DNA of 34,906 bases from Burkholderiaceae bacterium (GTDB taxonomy: Bacteria > Pseudomonadota > Gammaproteobacteria > Burkholderiales > Burkholderiaceae_D), in contig JAFANH010000070.1 of assembly GCA_019232795.1 (NCBI GenBank), positions 1 to 34,906 of the forward strand, read 5' to 3'. The position numbers were made by a program, and so were the translations under genes. The stretch's first letter is position 1; each line of letters opens with the position of its first letter. Below, piece by piece: positions 1-8,992 of the stretch. The notes under the pieces were generated by a model, which had not been told where the DNA came from, did no database searches, and was given only the letters and a program-made list of their open reading frames with translations.

Positions 1-91
1 CGAAATCTCTGCCAACAAATCTGCCCCAAACGGCGATCCGGGCTTCGAGCCCCCCCCCGAAGCAAGGTTTTGTTGTTGTGTTTCGTTTGTT

Positions 92-200
92 TCATATATA
101 AAACCACGATTTATATATGAGATATTTGAATGCACTATATCAGGGTCCCAAGGAAATTCAAGCTTTTTGTTTCTTATCTAAATCGTTGTTTTATATATGA
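92..200. repeat. AT-rich inverted and direct repeats upstream of thiL
   Basis: The 11-mer TCATATATAAA at 92-102 faces its exact reverse complement TTTATATATGA at 110-120 across a 7-base spacer. A third exact copy of TTTATATATGA lies at 190-200, 80 bp from the second. The stretch from about 60 to 235 is far richer in A+T than the flanking genes. A regulator-binding or bending region, perhaps serving a divergent gene left of the window, would fit, but no binding protein can be named. A run of nine C at 50-58 follows a small GGGCT/AGCCC hairpin. No gene is evident in 1-272. Confidence 0.6.
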
Positions 201-260
201 AATTTCTTAATATTCGTTCAACAGATTTGCGCCCTAAATAGCCCTCGGCGCCGCCTTGGG

Positions 261-266
261 TACAAT
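261..266 (+). promoter_or_regulatory. Possible -10 box for thiL (leaderless start)
   Basis: TACAAT lies only 6 bases before the thiL ATG and there is no purine-rich ribosome binding site between them. If this is the real -10 element, transcription would begin at or next to the start codon, giving a leaderless mRNA. No good -35 element is visible 16-18 bp upstream, so support is limited. Confidence 0.3.
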
Positions 267-272
267 GCCAAC

Positions 273-1241
273 ATGCTTTCAGAATTCGACTTAATTGCCA
301 CCTATTTCACGCGTTCCATTCGATGCAGTGAGCGGATTGCCCTCGGTGTCGGCGACGATTGCGCCTTGCTGAGCCCTAGCCCCGGCATGCAATTGGCGAT
401 CTCGACCGACATGCTGGTCGAAGGCCGGCATTTTTTCCCCGGTGCCAATCCGTACACACTTGGCCACAAATGCTTGGCGGTCAATCTTTCAGACCTGGCC
501 GCCATGGGTGCCAAACCACTGGCCTTCACACTGGCGCTGGCCTTGCCTGTAACCGAGCACGATTGGCTGCAGGCGTTTTCGCAGGGCATGTTGGCACTGG
601 CAGACGAACACGAGTGCGAACTCATAGGCGGCGACACCACCAAAGGGCCGCTCAACATTTGTATCACGGTGTTCGGCGAAGTGCCTTTGGGCGCCGCCTT
701 ACGGCGCGATGCGGCCAAGGAGGGCGACGATATCTGGGTGTCCGGCACGCTGGGCGACGCGCGCCTGGCGCTGGCCGGCTATCGCAAGGAATGCCGGATC
801 GATGAAGCGACACTGCACGCCGCATCGAAACGCCTGCATGCGCCGACGCCGCGCGTGGCACTGGGCCTGGCGCTGCGCGGCATCGCCCATGCTGCCATCG
901 ATATTTCCGACGGTTTGTTCGGTGACCTGCGCCATATCCTGGAGCGCTCCAGGCTCGGGGCCAGGCTCGATGTCGACGCCCTTCCCGTCGGCGCCATGCT
1001 GGCGCACCAGCCGCAATCCATGCAAAGAAATTTCGCGCTGACCGGCGGCGACGATTATGAGCTATGCTTCACCGCCGCGCCCGAGCAACGCGAAGCAGTG
1101 CTGGCGGCGGCCCGCGCTGCTACCGTGCCGGCGACGCGCATCGGCAGCGTAGAGGTAGCGCCCGGCCTGCGCCTGCTCGACCGCCAAGGTCACGCCATCG
1201 AATCCGAATTCGCTTCCTTCGATCACTTTCTTTCCCCCTGA
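273..1241 (+). CDS. thiL: Thiamine-monophosphate kinase ThiL
   Basis: ThiL phosphorylates thiamine monophosphate with ATP to give the cofactor thiamine diphosphate in the cytoplasm. The 322-residue protein has normal family length and shows the family landmarks in order: GVGDD near residues 25-29, STDMLVEGRHF at 44-54, NLSDLAAMGA near 70, GGDTTKGP near 118, DISDGL near 210 and TGGDDYELCF near 256. The aspartate-rich segments bind Mg-ATP in the PurM-like fold. It is the first gene of a thiL-pgpA-pncC run, and its TGA overlaps the pgpA ATG (TGATG). No ribosome binding site precedes the ATG, which fits leaderless translation or initiation from the weak TACAAT. Function is secure. Confidence 0.96.
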   Translation: MLSEFDLIATYFTRSIRCSERIALGVGDDCALLSPSPGMQLAISTDMLVEGRHFFPGANPYTLGHKCLAVNLSDLAAMGAKPLAFTLALALPVTEHDWLQAFSQGMLALADEHECELIGGDTTKGPLNICITVFGEVPLGAALRRDAAKEGDDIWVSGTLGDARLALAGYRKECRIDEATLHAASKRLHAPTPRVALGLALRGIAHAAIDISDGLFGDLRHILERSRLGARLDVDALPVGAMLAHQPQSMQRNFALTGGDDYELCFTAAPEQREAVLAAARAATVPATRIGSVEVAPGLRLLDRQGHAIESEFASFDHFLSP

Positions 1242-1759
1242 TGTCCATGACAACGACCGAACCACGGAATACGAAAGCCAGCGCCCGTTTCATGTTTGCG
1301 CACTTGGCGCACATTCCTGCCCAGGGTTTCGGCAGCGGCCTGTCGCCCATCATGCCTGGCACCGCCGGCACGCTGTTCGCCTGGTTGAGCTACGACTTGC
1401 TCAGCGCGCGCTGGCCGGCCTGGTTCACACCGGCGCATTGGGCGCTCGTGATCGTGCTGGGTTTTGCAATCGGCATCTGGCTTTGCGGAAAAACCGGGCG
1501 CGATATCGGCGTGGCCGATCACGGCAGCATCGTGTGGGACGAAATCATCGCATTCTGGCTGGTCTTGCTATTCCTGATGCCGGCCGGCATGGTCACGCAA
1601 TGCTGGGCTTTTTTCTGGTTCCGTTTTTTCGACATGGTGAAGCCTCCGCCCATCGCTTATTTCGACCGCCACTTCAAGGGCGGTTTCGGCGTGATGTGGG
1701 ACGACATCGTGGCCGCGTTTTACACCTTGCTCGTTTTCGCTATCTGGCGCATTATTTAA
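1241..1759 (+). CDS. pgpA: Phosphatidylglycerophosphatase A
   Basis: PgpA removes the phosphate of phosphatidylglycerol phosphate to make phosphatidylglycerol at the inner membrane. The 172-residue protein carries the family motifs PGTAGTL (about 39-45), a GVADHGSIVWDE segment supplying acidic metal ligands, and FFDMVKPPPI followed by the DDIVAA segment. Three to four hydrophobic stretches fit a small integral membrane enzyme. The chosen ATG overlaps the thiL stop as TGATG, indicating translational coupling; an in-frame ATG two codons later (1247) is the alternative. The frame stays open upstream into thiL, but that extension is an overlap in another frame and lacks family similarity. Confidence 0.93.
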   Translation: MSMTTTEPRNTKASARFMFAHLAHIPAQGFGSGLSPIMPGTAGTLFAWLSYDLLSARWPAWFTPAHWALVIVLGFAIGIWLCGKTGRDIGVADHGSIVWDEIIAFWLVLLFLMPAGMVTQCWAFFWFRFFDMVKPPPIAYFDRHFKGGFGVMWDDIVAAFYTLLVFAIWRII

Positions 1760-1789
1760 ACAAACCGAAACGCCGCAGGAGACGAAATC

Positions 1790-2272
1790 ATGGAAGACAT
1801 CTTGGCACTGTCTGAGCAAGTAGGACGCACGCTGCAAGCCAAGGGCTTGTTGCTGGCGACGGCGGAATCCTGTACTGGTGGCGGCGTGGCACAAGCCATC
1901 ACTGAAATCGCCGGCTCGTCGGAATGGTTCGACTGCGGCTTCATCACCTATTCCAATGCCTCGAAGACCGAGATGCTGGACGTGCCCGCTGCCCTGTTTG
2001 CGCAGCACGGCACCGTCAGCGAGGAAATCGCGGCAGCCATGGCCGAAGGCGCGCTGGCCAATAGCAACGCGCATATCAGTCTGTCCACTACCGGCATTGC
2101 CGGCCCCGGCGGCGCCGTTCCCGGCAAACCGGTCGGCACCGTGTGCTTCGGCTGGGCCAAACCGCATCACACCCATACCGAACGGCTGGTGTTTTCCGGC
2201 GACCGGCAAGCCGTGCGCCGGCAAACCGTGGCGCACGCGCTCAAGGGTCTGCTGCGCATGCTGGAAGAGTGA
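1790..2272 (+). CDS. pncC: Nicotinamide-nucleotide amidohydrolase PncC (CinA C-terminal type)
   Basis: PncC deamidates nicotinamide mononucleotide to nicotinate mononucleotide, recycling the pyridine ring for NAD. At 160 residues this is the stand-alone CinA C-terminal domain, without the N-terminal molybdopterin-binding-like domain of full CinA. Visible family motifs are TAESCTGG near residue 24, FITYSN near 53, HGTVSEE near 75 and TTGIAGPGG near 100. An AGGAGA ribosome binding site at 1777-1782 lies 7 bases before the ATG, and the gene follows pgpA after 30 bases. Its 3' end converges with the amino-sugar ATPase gene with only 11 bases between them. Confidence 0.93.
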   Translation: MEDILALSEQVGRTLQAKGLLLATAESCTGGGVAQAITEIAGSSEWFDCGFITYSNASKTEMLDVPAALFAQHGTVSEEIAAAMAEGALANSNAHISLSTTGIAGPGGAVPGKPVGTVCFGWAKPHHTHTERLVFSGDRQAVRRQTVAHALKGLLRMLEE

Positions 2273-2283
2273 TTTCGCTTCGC

Positions 2284-3387
<1,104 letters not shown>

Positions 3388-3420
3388 CTACCCGTCCTAT
3401 CTGACACGCTTGCATTCAAT

Positions 3421-4932
3421 TCATCCGACGAACCCGGCCACCGGGCACTTTCCGTTTGCCTCGCCCTTGCCGCTCAGCCAATCGGCAACGGCTTCCAGCG
3501 CCGGTTGAGCAAAGCCATAGGTCAACAGGGCCGGCGCCGAAATATCGAGGGCCTGAAACGGATTCCAGAGTGCCAGGTGCAAGTCCGGGCGCCAGCCGGC
3601 GCGCGCGCGCTGGCCGTAGCGCAGCCGCGAAGTCGAGGCCAGGATCACCGTGCGTCCATCGGCCGGCAAGGCGTTCCAATCAAAACTCTCGGCATCGGCA
3701 AACGTGACCAGTTCGACGTCGTAAAAACGACGCAACAAGGCCGCTACCTCCTCAGCCGGAACGCCGGCTTCCGACACACCGTCGCTGACTACGTCGGCGC
3801 GCGCCACCAGCCGCACTTTGGCGCCCGGCTTGGGGCGATTCGGATTGCGGTACGGCGTCAGTGCCGCCTGCCATGCACGCGCCATCAAGGTGCGGTCAGC
3901 AGCCTCTTCGGGGTAGCCGTAGGTCCGGCTGGGGTAGGTCGCAGCCAGGTCATGCAAACGGCGCAGGCGCAACTGCAGCGCCTCAGCCGTCAGGCGTCCG
4001 CCGGCAATCGCTTCGGCCAGTGCAGCGAGCGTCTCCTCCTGGGTTTCACGCGTACCGAGCGCCATTACCATGTCGGCGCCGGCTTCCAGCGCCATGACTG
4101 CGGCATTGCCGACGCCGAAACGGCCGGCAATCGCATGCATGTCCATGCCGTCGGTGATGACCACGCCTTCATACTGCCAGGCGTCGCGCAGCAAGCCTGT
4201 CAGAATAGACTTGGACATCGTGGCCGGGAATTCGGCATCGAGCGCCGGGTAGACGATATGCGCCGTCATCATGGCCGGCGCCTTGTCCTTCATCTGCCGG
4301 AACGGCAGGAACTCGAGCTGCTCCAGCGTCGCCAAGGGCTTGTCGACAGTCGGCAGATCGCGGTGCGAATCGACATGGGTGTCGCCGTGCCCGGGAAAAT
4401 GCTTGATGCAGCAAGCCACGCCTTGCGACTGGCTGCCCTCCATCCAGGCTTGTGCCAGTTCGGCGGCGCGGCGCGGTTCTGCGCCAAACGAGCGTTCGGC
4501 AATCACCGGGTTGTCGGGATTGTTGTTGATATCGAGCACCGGTGCAAAATTCCAGTTGAAGCCGAGGATGCGCACGCTGCGCGCCACCGCAGCGCCGACC
4601 TCATAGGCCAGACCGGCATCGTCGGCGGCGCCGAGCCCCATGCCGGCCGGTGGCGGCGGCAGCCAGGTGGCGCGCACCACGGCGCCACCTTCCTGGTCGA
4701 TGGCGATCAAGGCGTCCGGCCCCATCACAGCGCGCAAGTCGGAAACGAATTTCGTCAGTTGCGCCGTATCGACCATGTTTTGCCGGAACAGGCAAATCGC
4801 GCGAATCGCATTGCGGCGCAGGAAGTCGGCCGTGTCGGCGTCGAGCGAAGTGCCCGGCATGCGGATCATGATCAGTTGGCCGGCAAGCTGGCGCGGCGTG
4901 AAATTATTCAGATTGATGTCCTTGCCACTCAT
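3421..4932 (-). CDS. GH3 beta-N-acetylhexosaminidase (NagZ-like, extended)
   Basis: Predicted to release GlcNAc from the non-reducing end of chitobiose or related oligosaccharides. The 503-residue protein has the GH3 NagZ-type motif KHFPGHGDTHVDSH at 177-190, whose His and Asp form the acid/base dyad of bacterial GH3 N-acetylglucosaminidases. The nucleophile is most likely Asp261 in VITDGMDM. There is no signal peptide, so cleavage should be cytoplasmic after import. It is longer than E. coli NagZ (about 340 residues); residues from about 350 onward form an extra C-terminal domain whose role is not evident. The ATG overlaps the upstream permease stop (ATGA). The frame runs open far upstream, but only this start agrees with the family N-terminus. 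Peptidoglycan recycling is an alternative role. Confidence 0.88.
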   Translation of the reverse strand: MSGKDINLNNFTPRQLAGQLIMIRMPGTSLDADTADFLRRNAIRAICLFRQNMVDTAQLTKFVSDLRAVMGPDALIAIDQEGGAVVRATWLPPPPAGMGLGAADDAGLAYEVGAAVARSVRILGFNWNFAPVLDINNNPDNPVIAERSFGAEPRRAAELAQAWMEGSQSQGVACCIKHFPGHGDTHVDSHRDLPTVDKPLATLEQLEFLPFRQMKDKAPAMMTAHIVYPALDAEFPATMSKSILTGLLRDAWQYEGVVITDGMDMHAIAGRFGVGNAAVMALEAGADMVMALGTRETQEETLAALAEAIAGGRLTAEALQLRLRRLHDLAATYPSRTYGYPEEAADRTLMARAWQAALTPYRNPNRPKPGAKVRLVARADVVSDGVSEAGVPAEEVAALLRRFYDVELVTFADAESFDWNALPADGRTVILASTSRLRYGQRARAGWRPDLHLALWNPFQALDISAPALLTYGFAQPALEAVADWLSGKGEANGKCPVAGFVG

Positions 4933-5768
4933 TTGATTGCTCCATCCATGCCGCGCATGAAAAATTTTTGGGAAAACAGGAAGACCAGCAGCATGGGCAC
5001 GACCGTCAACACCGTGCCTGCGGCAATTGCACGCGTACTGCTGCCATAGGTGCCGGCCAGGTACAGCACACCGACAGAAAGCGGAAACTGCTCGGGCTTG
5101 CTCATGACGATGAAGGGCCAGATGTAATCGTTCCAGGCCTCTACCGTCGACAATACGGCCACTGTCGCCAGCCAGGGACGGATCAGCGGCAACATGATCT
5201 TGCGAAAGATAGTCCATTCGCCGGCGCCGTCGACACGGGCGGCATCGATCAAGTCCTGCGGCACTTCCTCGAATGCCTGCTTGAGCAGCAGAATCGATAC
5301 CGCGCTCACCACGTTGGGCAAGATCACGCCGGTGTAAGTGTCGACCAGGCTGAGCTTGGTGACGGTGATGAAATTGACCAGGAAGTTGACTTCGGAAGGC
5401 AGGACCATGGTCGCCAGGATCAGGCCGAACACCAGCCGGCGTCCGTGGAATCGCATGCGCGCCAGCGGGTAGGCGGCGAGCGAACACAGCACGAGCTTCC
5501 ACACCACTGTCCAAAACGCGATCAGGATGGAATTCTTGTAGAACGCCAGGATGGGGATCACGCGAAACACTTCGGCGAAGTTCGCCAGCGACGGCGCCTG
5601 CGGCCAAAAAGTCGGCGGGAATTCGAAAATATTGCCACGGCTCGAAATGGCCGTGACCACGGTCCACCAGAACGGAAATACGCACAGCACGGCCAACATG
5701 ATCAACAGCAAATACTGCCCAATCCTGCGGACCGGGTGGCTAGGGGAAGCATTCGTGAAAATCTGCAT
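4929..5768 (-). CDS. Sugar ABC transporter permease (MalG-type)
   Basis: Inner-membrane permease of a CUT1-type carbohydrate importer. About six hydrophobic segments are visible, beginning at the LLLIMLAVLCVFPFWW stretch. The EAA-type cytoplasmic loop (DAARVDGAG near residues 182-190, continuing to RKIMLPL) contacts the ATPase. The start was placed at the ATG at 5768 (279 residues) because it has a strong AGGGGAG ribosome binding site 5 bases upstream and lies 8 bases after the preceding permease; a farther upstream start would overlap that gene. The stop overlaps the GH3 start by ATGA. It pairs with the MalF-type permease just upstream. Confidence 0.92.
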   Translation of the reverse strand: MQIFTNASPSHPVRRIGQYLLLIMLAVLCVFPFWWTVVTAISSRGNIFEFPPTFWPQAPSLANFAEVFRVIPILAFYKNSILIAFWTVVWKLVLCSLAAYPLARMRFHGRRLVFGLILATMVLPSEVNFLVNFITVTKLSLVDTYTGVILPNVVSAVSILLLKQAFEEVPQDLIDAARVDGAGEWTIFRKIMLPLIRPWLATVAVLSTVEAWNDYIWPFIVMSKPEQFPLSVGVLYLAGTYGSSTRAIAAGTVLTVVPMLLVFLFSQKFFMRGMDGAIK

Positions 5769-5776
5769 GCTCTCCC

Positions 5777-6646
5777 CTACCGATGCTTGGGCCTGAAGTA
5801 GTGCAGGCAGGGCAGCATGATCGCGATGCAGCATACCGAGACCACGAAACTGGCAGCCAGGCCGCGCGGCAGCTTCAAGTGCTTGAGGCCCTGGTCATAG
5901 GCGTAATACAGCGCCGTGAAAGTCGAATTCAAAGGCCCGCCCTGCGTCAGCACCAGTACTTCCTGATAGGCCTTCAAGGCTGCCAGTACCGACATGACCG
6001 TGCACACCATCATGGTAGGCTTGAGCATGGGTACCGTGATACGCCAAAAACGCTGCCAGCGCGTGGCGCCGTCGAGAATCGCGGCTTCCTGCATCTCGGC
6101 CGGAATCGCTTGCAAGCCGGCCAGGTACATCACCATGTACCAGCCCAAGCCGCGCCAGATGGTCACGAACATCACGGCGAACAAGGCGATGGCATCGTCG
6201 GACAGCCAGCCGACCGGCGCATTGATCGCATGCAGTTGCAGCAGCACGTAATTGAGCGTGCCCTGTTCATGGAACATGAACCCCCACATGATACCCACCA
6301 CTGAGATACTGGTCACCACCGGCAGATAGTAGGCGGCGCGGAACAGGCGTATGCCCGGCAGCTGGTTGTTGGTCAGCACCGCCAGCGCCAGCGCGCCGAT
6401 CTGAATGACAGGAACGATCAACAGGAATAGCAGCGAATTCCTGAGGCCGGTGACGAACATGTCGTTTTCGAAGATAGTGCGGAAGTTGTCGAGGCCGACC
6501 CAATGCGGCGGCCGGATCAGGCTGTAATCGGTAAACGCAAGATAGGAGCCATAGCCGACCGGCCAAAACGCGAACACCGCGAACAGCACCAGGGCCGGTG
6601 CCAGGAACAGGTAGGCGCGCAAGCTTTGGCGGAAAGCATGGTTCAT
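5777..6646 (-). CDS. Sugar ABC transporter permease (MalF-type)
   Basis: Partner permease of the same importer, 289 residues, with an N-terminal cytoplasmic stub, a first membrane segment (YLFLAPALVLFAVFAFW) and about five more. The EAA loop is QEAAILDGATRWQRFW followed by RITVPMLKP. The chosen ATG at 6646 begins MNHAFRQSLR and lies 5 bases after the stop of the binding-protein gene, the usual tight spacing of these operons; an upstream in-frame start would overlap that gene by 40 bases. Substrate specificity cannot be read from the permease and is inferred from nagA, the kinase and the GH3 enzyme in the operon. Confidence 0.92.
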   Translation of the reverse strand: MNHAFRQSLRAYLFLAPALVLFAVFAFWPVGYGSYLAFTDYSLIRPPHWVGLDNFRTIFENDMFVTGLRNSLLFLLIVPVIQIGALALAVLTNNQLPGIRLFRAAYYLPVVTSISVVGIMWGFMFHEQGTLNYVLLQLHAINAPVGWLSDDAIALFAVMFVTIWRGLGWYMVMYLAGLQAIPAEMQEAAILDGATRWQRFWRITVPMLKPTMMVCTVMSVLAALKAYQEVLVLTQGGPLNSTFTALYYAYDQGLKHLKLPRGLAASFVVSVCCIAIMLPCLHYFRPKHR

Positions 6647-6651
6647 CGCAT

Positions 6652-7914
6652 TCAGCCTTGATGCGCCTGTCGCGCCAGCTTCTTGTTCCACAAGGCCGCC
6701 GCCGCATCGAGCGCAGCCTTGACGTTCTGCTTGCCGGTCATACCCGCTTCCACGGCGTTGACCAGGGCACGCCGCAATTCGTCGTAATCCTCGATTCCCG
6801 CTACATACAGTGTGCGCGACTGTTTCATCGATTCTGCGCCCACCGCCATAGCCTGCTCGGATGCGTTCGGATGCGCGGACAGTTTCTGGAAGTAGGAATC
6901 ATTGGAAGCCGCCACCGTAGTCGGGAACACGTTGGCCAATTTGGCGAAGGCCAATTGGTTTTCATCGTTGGTGATGAAACGTGCAAAGTCCGCCACGGCG
7001 GGCAACAGGGCCGGGTCGAGCCCCACGGGTACTGCGAAATGAATCAGCCAGCCGCCGTCGACGATGCCGGTCGGACCCAGCGGCGCCGGCACCACTTTGG
7101 TGATCGCATAGACGTCCGGCGCATCGGTCTCGATGCGGTTGAGCGCAGCGGGCGGCGCAGTCAGCATGGCCAGGCGTCCGCCGTTGTACGCTGCGATCAC
7201 CGTGGGAAAATTGTCTTCGGCAAACAAATGGTCTTTCAGGATGCCGCCTGCTTGATAGGCCGCCGCCAGCTTTTTCACCAAGGCCACATGTTGCGGCGAA
7301 TTGAAGACTGCCCGGCCGTTTTCGACGATGGGCAAGCCTTGCTGCAGCATGAAGCCGTCCGGCTTGGACAGTGCCGGCGCATAACCGGCCTTGCCGGTCT
7401 TTTCGTAAATGCGTACCGCAAACTCCAACTGCTCATCGAGGCTGCGCGGCGGCCGCGTCAGTCCGGCTTGCTTGAGCAGACTGGTATTGCAGGCGATGAC
7501 CGTGACATTGCTATAGAGCGGGAACCCCCAAATCTTGCCCGAGAAAGTAAGATCGTCGATCGCAGCTTTGACATAGGTCGATTTGGCAGTGCCCATCAAG
7601 ATGTCGACCGGCATGATCAAGCCGTCGCGCGCATATTCCTCGGCCCAAGGCACGTTCAGATTCACCAGCGCGGGCGGCTTGCCGGCCACGATGCGTGTCA
7701 CCAGCTTGGTCTGGATCAGGTCGCCGGGGAAGTCAACCCACTCGATGGTGACGCCGGGGTGGGTCGCCTCGTATTTCTTGACCAGGCTCTCAAAGTAGGG
7801 AACAAACTTTGGCTTCAGGCTCATGGTCCAGAACTCGATGTTCTGGGTCGCGGCGCAAGACACCGACACTGCCATGGCGGCAGCCGCGACGCCCGCCGCC
7901 AGCAGACGTTTCAC
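6652..7914 (-). CDS. Sugar ABC transporter periplasmic substrate-binding protein
   Basis: Extracytoplasmic receptor delivering an amino sugar or oligosaccharide to the permease pair. The protein resembles family 1 extracellular solute-binding proteins (NIEFWTMSLKP near the start, GKIWGFPLYSN, and PTTVAASNDSYF late). With the GTG at 7914 it is 420 residues and starts VKRLL then a hydrophobic stretch ending near SVSCAA, a standard signal peptide; AAGG precedes this GTG by about 5 bases. An alternative GTG at 7968 adds 18 residues but has no nearby ribosome binding site. The cysteine in VSVSCAA is not a good lipobox, so a soluble periplasmic protein is more likely than a lipoprotein. It lies between the deaminase and permease genes. 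Confidence 0.88.
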   Translation of the reverse strand: MKRLLAAGVAAAAMAVSVSCAATQNIEFWTMSLKPKFVPYFESLVKKYEATHPGVTIEWVDFPGDLIQTKLVTRIVAGKPPALVNLNVPWAEEYARDGLIMPVDILMGTAKSTYVKAAIDDLTFSGKIWGFPLYSNVTVIACNTSLLKQAGLTRPPRSLDEQLEFAVRIYEKTGKAGYAPALSKPDGFMLQQGLPIVENGRAVFNSPQHVALVKKLAAAYQAGGILKDHLFAEDNFPTVIAAYNGGRLAMLTAPPAALNRIETDAPDVYAITKVVPAPLGPTGIVDGGWLIHFAVPVGLDPALLPAVADFARFITNDENQLAFAKLANVFPTTVAASNDSYFQKLSAHPNASEQAMAVGAESMKQSRTLYVAGIEDYDELRRALVNAVEAGMTGKQNVKAALDAAAALWNKKLARQAHQG

Positions 7915-7969
7915 GAGCCTTGTGCCGGATGCTGACGCTCCTGTTCGCTGGTGCACCCGGCGTTCCACA

Positions 7970-8992
7970 TTAGTTGGTTTTCGTGACCTTGCTCAGGTGA
8001 CGCGGACGGTCCGGATCAAGACCACGCGCCACAGCAAGTTTGGCCGCCATCACGTAAAACGCCTGGATGGCGACGATGGGATCGAGATCAGGCGTTGCGG
8101 CAACCGGCAGCGTCAGGTCGCGTTCGGCCACGTCATCCGGTGCCGCCAGCAAGACATGGGCGCCGCGTCCGCGCATTTCCTCGGCCAGCTTGACTTGCCC
8201 CGCCTGCGCAGGTCCGCGCGTGGCGAAAATCAGTAACGGATAGCCTTCATCGATCAGGGCCATCGGACCATGCTTGATCTCGGCGCCGCTGAAGGCTTCA
8301 GCTTGAATGGCTGAAGTTTCCTTGAACTTGAGTGCCGCTTCCAGCGCCACCGGAAAACTCACGCCGCGTCCCACCACCATGATGTTCGAGGCCGGGGTCA
8401 GTACGTCGATCGCCTTGGCCCAGTCGCTGCGCGTCGCCGCATCCAGTGCCTCGGGCAGGGCTTCGATGCCCGCCAGGAAGGTCGCGTCGTTTTGCCAATG
8501 GCCGGCCAGGCGCGCGCCGGCCACCAGGCTGGTAATGAAACTCTTGGTCGCGGCCACGCTCAATTCCGGGCCGGCGTGCAAGGGCATGGTCCACTCCGCC
8601 CCTTGGCCCAAGGGCGAATCCGGGTCGTTGACCAGGGCCACGGTAGTCGCGCCGCCGTCGCGGAAATAGCGTATCGGCTCCACCACGTCGGGACTCTGGC
8701 CCGATTGGGAAATCGCAATCGCCAAGGCGTCGCGCGTGGCCAGCGGCGATTTATACAGCGTCACCAGCGACATCGGCAAGGAAGCAACAATGTGGCCGAG
8801 GCGCGCCATGATCAGGTAGGCAGCATAACTGGAGGCATGGTCGGAACTGCCGCGGGCCACCGTCAACACCGTGGAAAGCTTGGTCGAACGCAATTTCTGG
8901 CCCAGCTCGGCATAGCGTTCGGTATCGCGCCTAAGTTGCAACGAAACGCGTTCAGCCGAGGAACACGCCTCCTTAAGCATGAGTGAGGTCAA
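7970..8992 (-). CDS. SIS-domain glucosamine-6-phosphate deaminase/isomerase (NagB-II type)
   Basis: Predicted to convert glucosamine-6-phosphate to fructose-6-phosphate with release of ammonia. The 340-residue protein is equivalent to the isomerase half of GlmS: two SIS domains with a phosphate-binding serine loop ISQSGQS at 94-100, EIKHGP at 238-243 carrying the ring-opening His, and a C-terminal PRHLSK segment matching the GlmS tail with its catalytic lysine. It lacks the N-terminal glutaminase domain, which argues for catabolic deamination rather than synthesis. The TTG at 8992 has AAGGAG 6 bases upstream and overlaps nagA by 20 bases; the ATG at 8980 is the alternative start. It takes the place of a classic NagB, which is absent from the window. 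Confidence 0.87.
   Translation of the reverse strand: MTSLMLKEACSSAERVSLQLRRDTERYAELGQKLRSTKLSTVLTVARGSSDHASSYAAYLIMARLGHIVASLPMSLVTLYKSPLATRDALAIAISQSGQSPDVVEPIRYFRDGGATTVALVNDPDSPLGQGAEWTMPLHAGPELSVAATKSFITSLVAGARLAGHWQNDATFLAGIEALPEALDAATRSDWAKAIDVLTPASNIMVVGRGVSFPVALEAALKFKETSAIQAEAFSGAEIKHGPMALIDEGYPLLIFATRGPAQAGQVKLAEEMRGRGAHVLLAAPDDVAERDLTLPVAATPDLDPIVAIQAFYVMAAKLAVARGLDPDRPRHLSKVTKTN

Noticed and set aside
31..58. A tRNA-like T-arm at the left edge
   Set aside because: CGGGCTTCGAGCCC looks like a T-arm at first sight, but no anticodon arm, D-arm or acceptor pairing is present; it is only a short hairpin before a run of C.
4933..5685. Upstream in-frame extension of the GH3 gene (a possible 754-residue fusion protein)
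   Set aside because: The extension lies entirely over the permease gene in another frame and shows no homology. The ATG at 4932 with ATGA overlap and the NagZ-like N-terminus is the natural start.
6598..7935. Plus-strand open frame opposite the substrate-binding protein gene
   Set aside because: No domain is recognisable, and the minus-strand protein has a signal peptide and family features.
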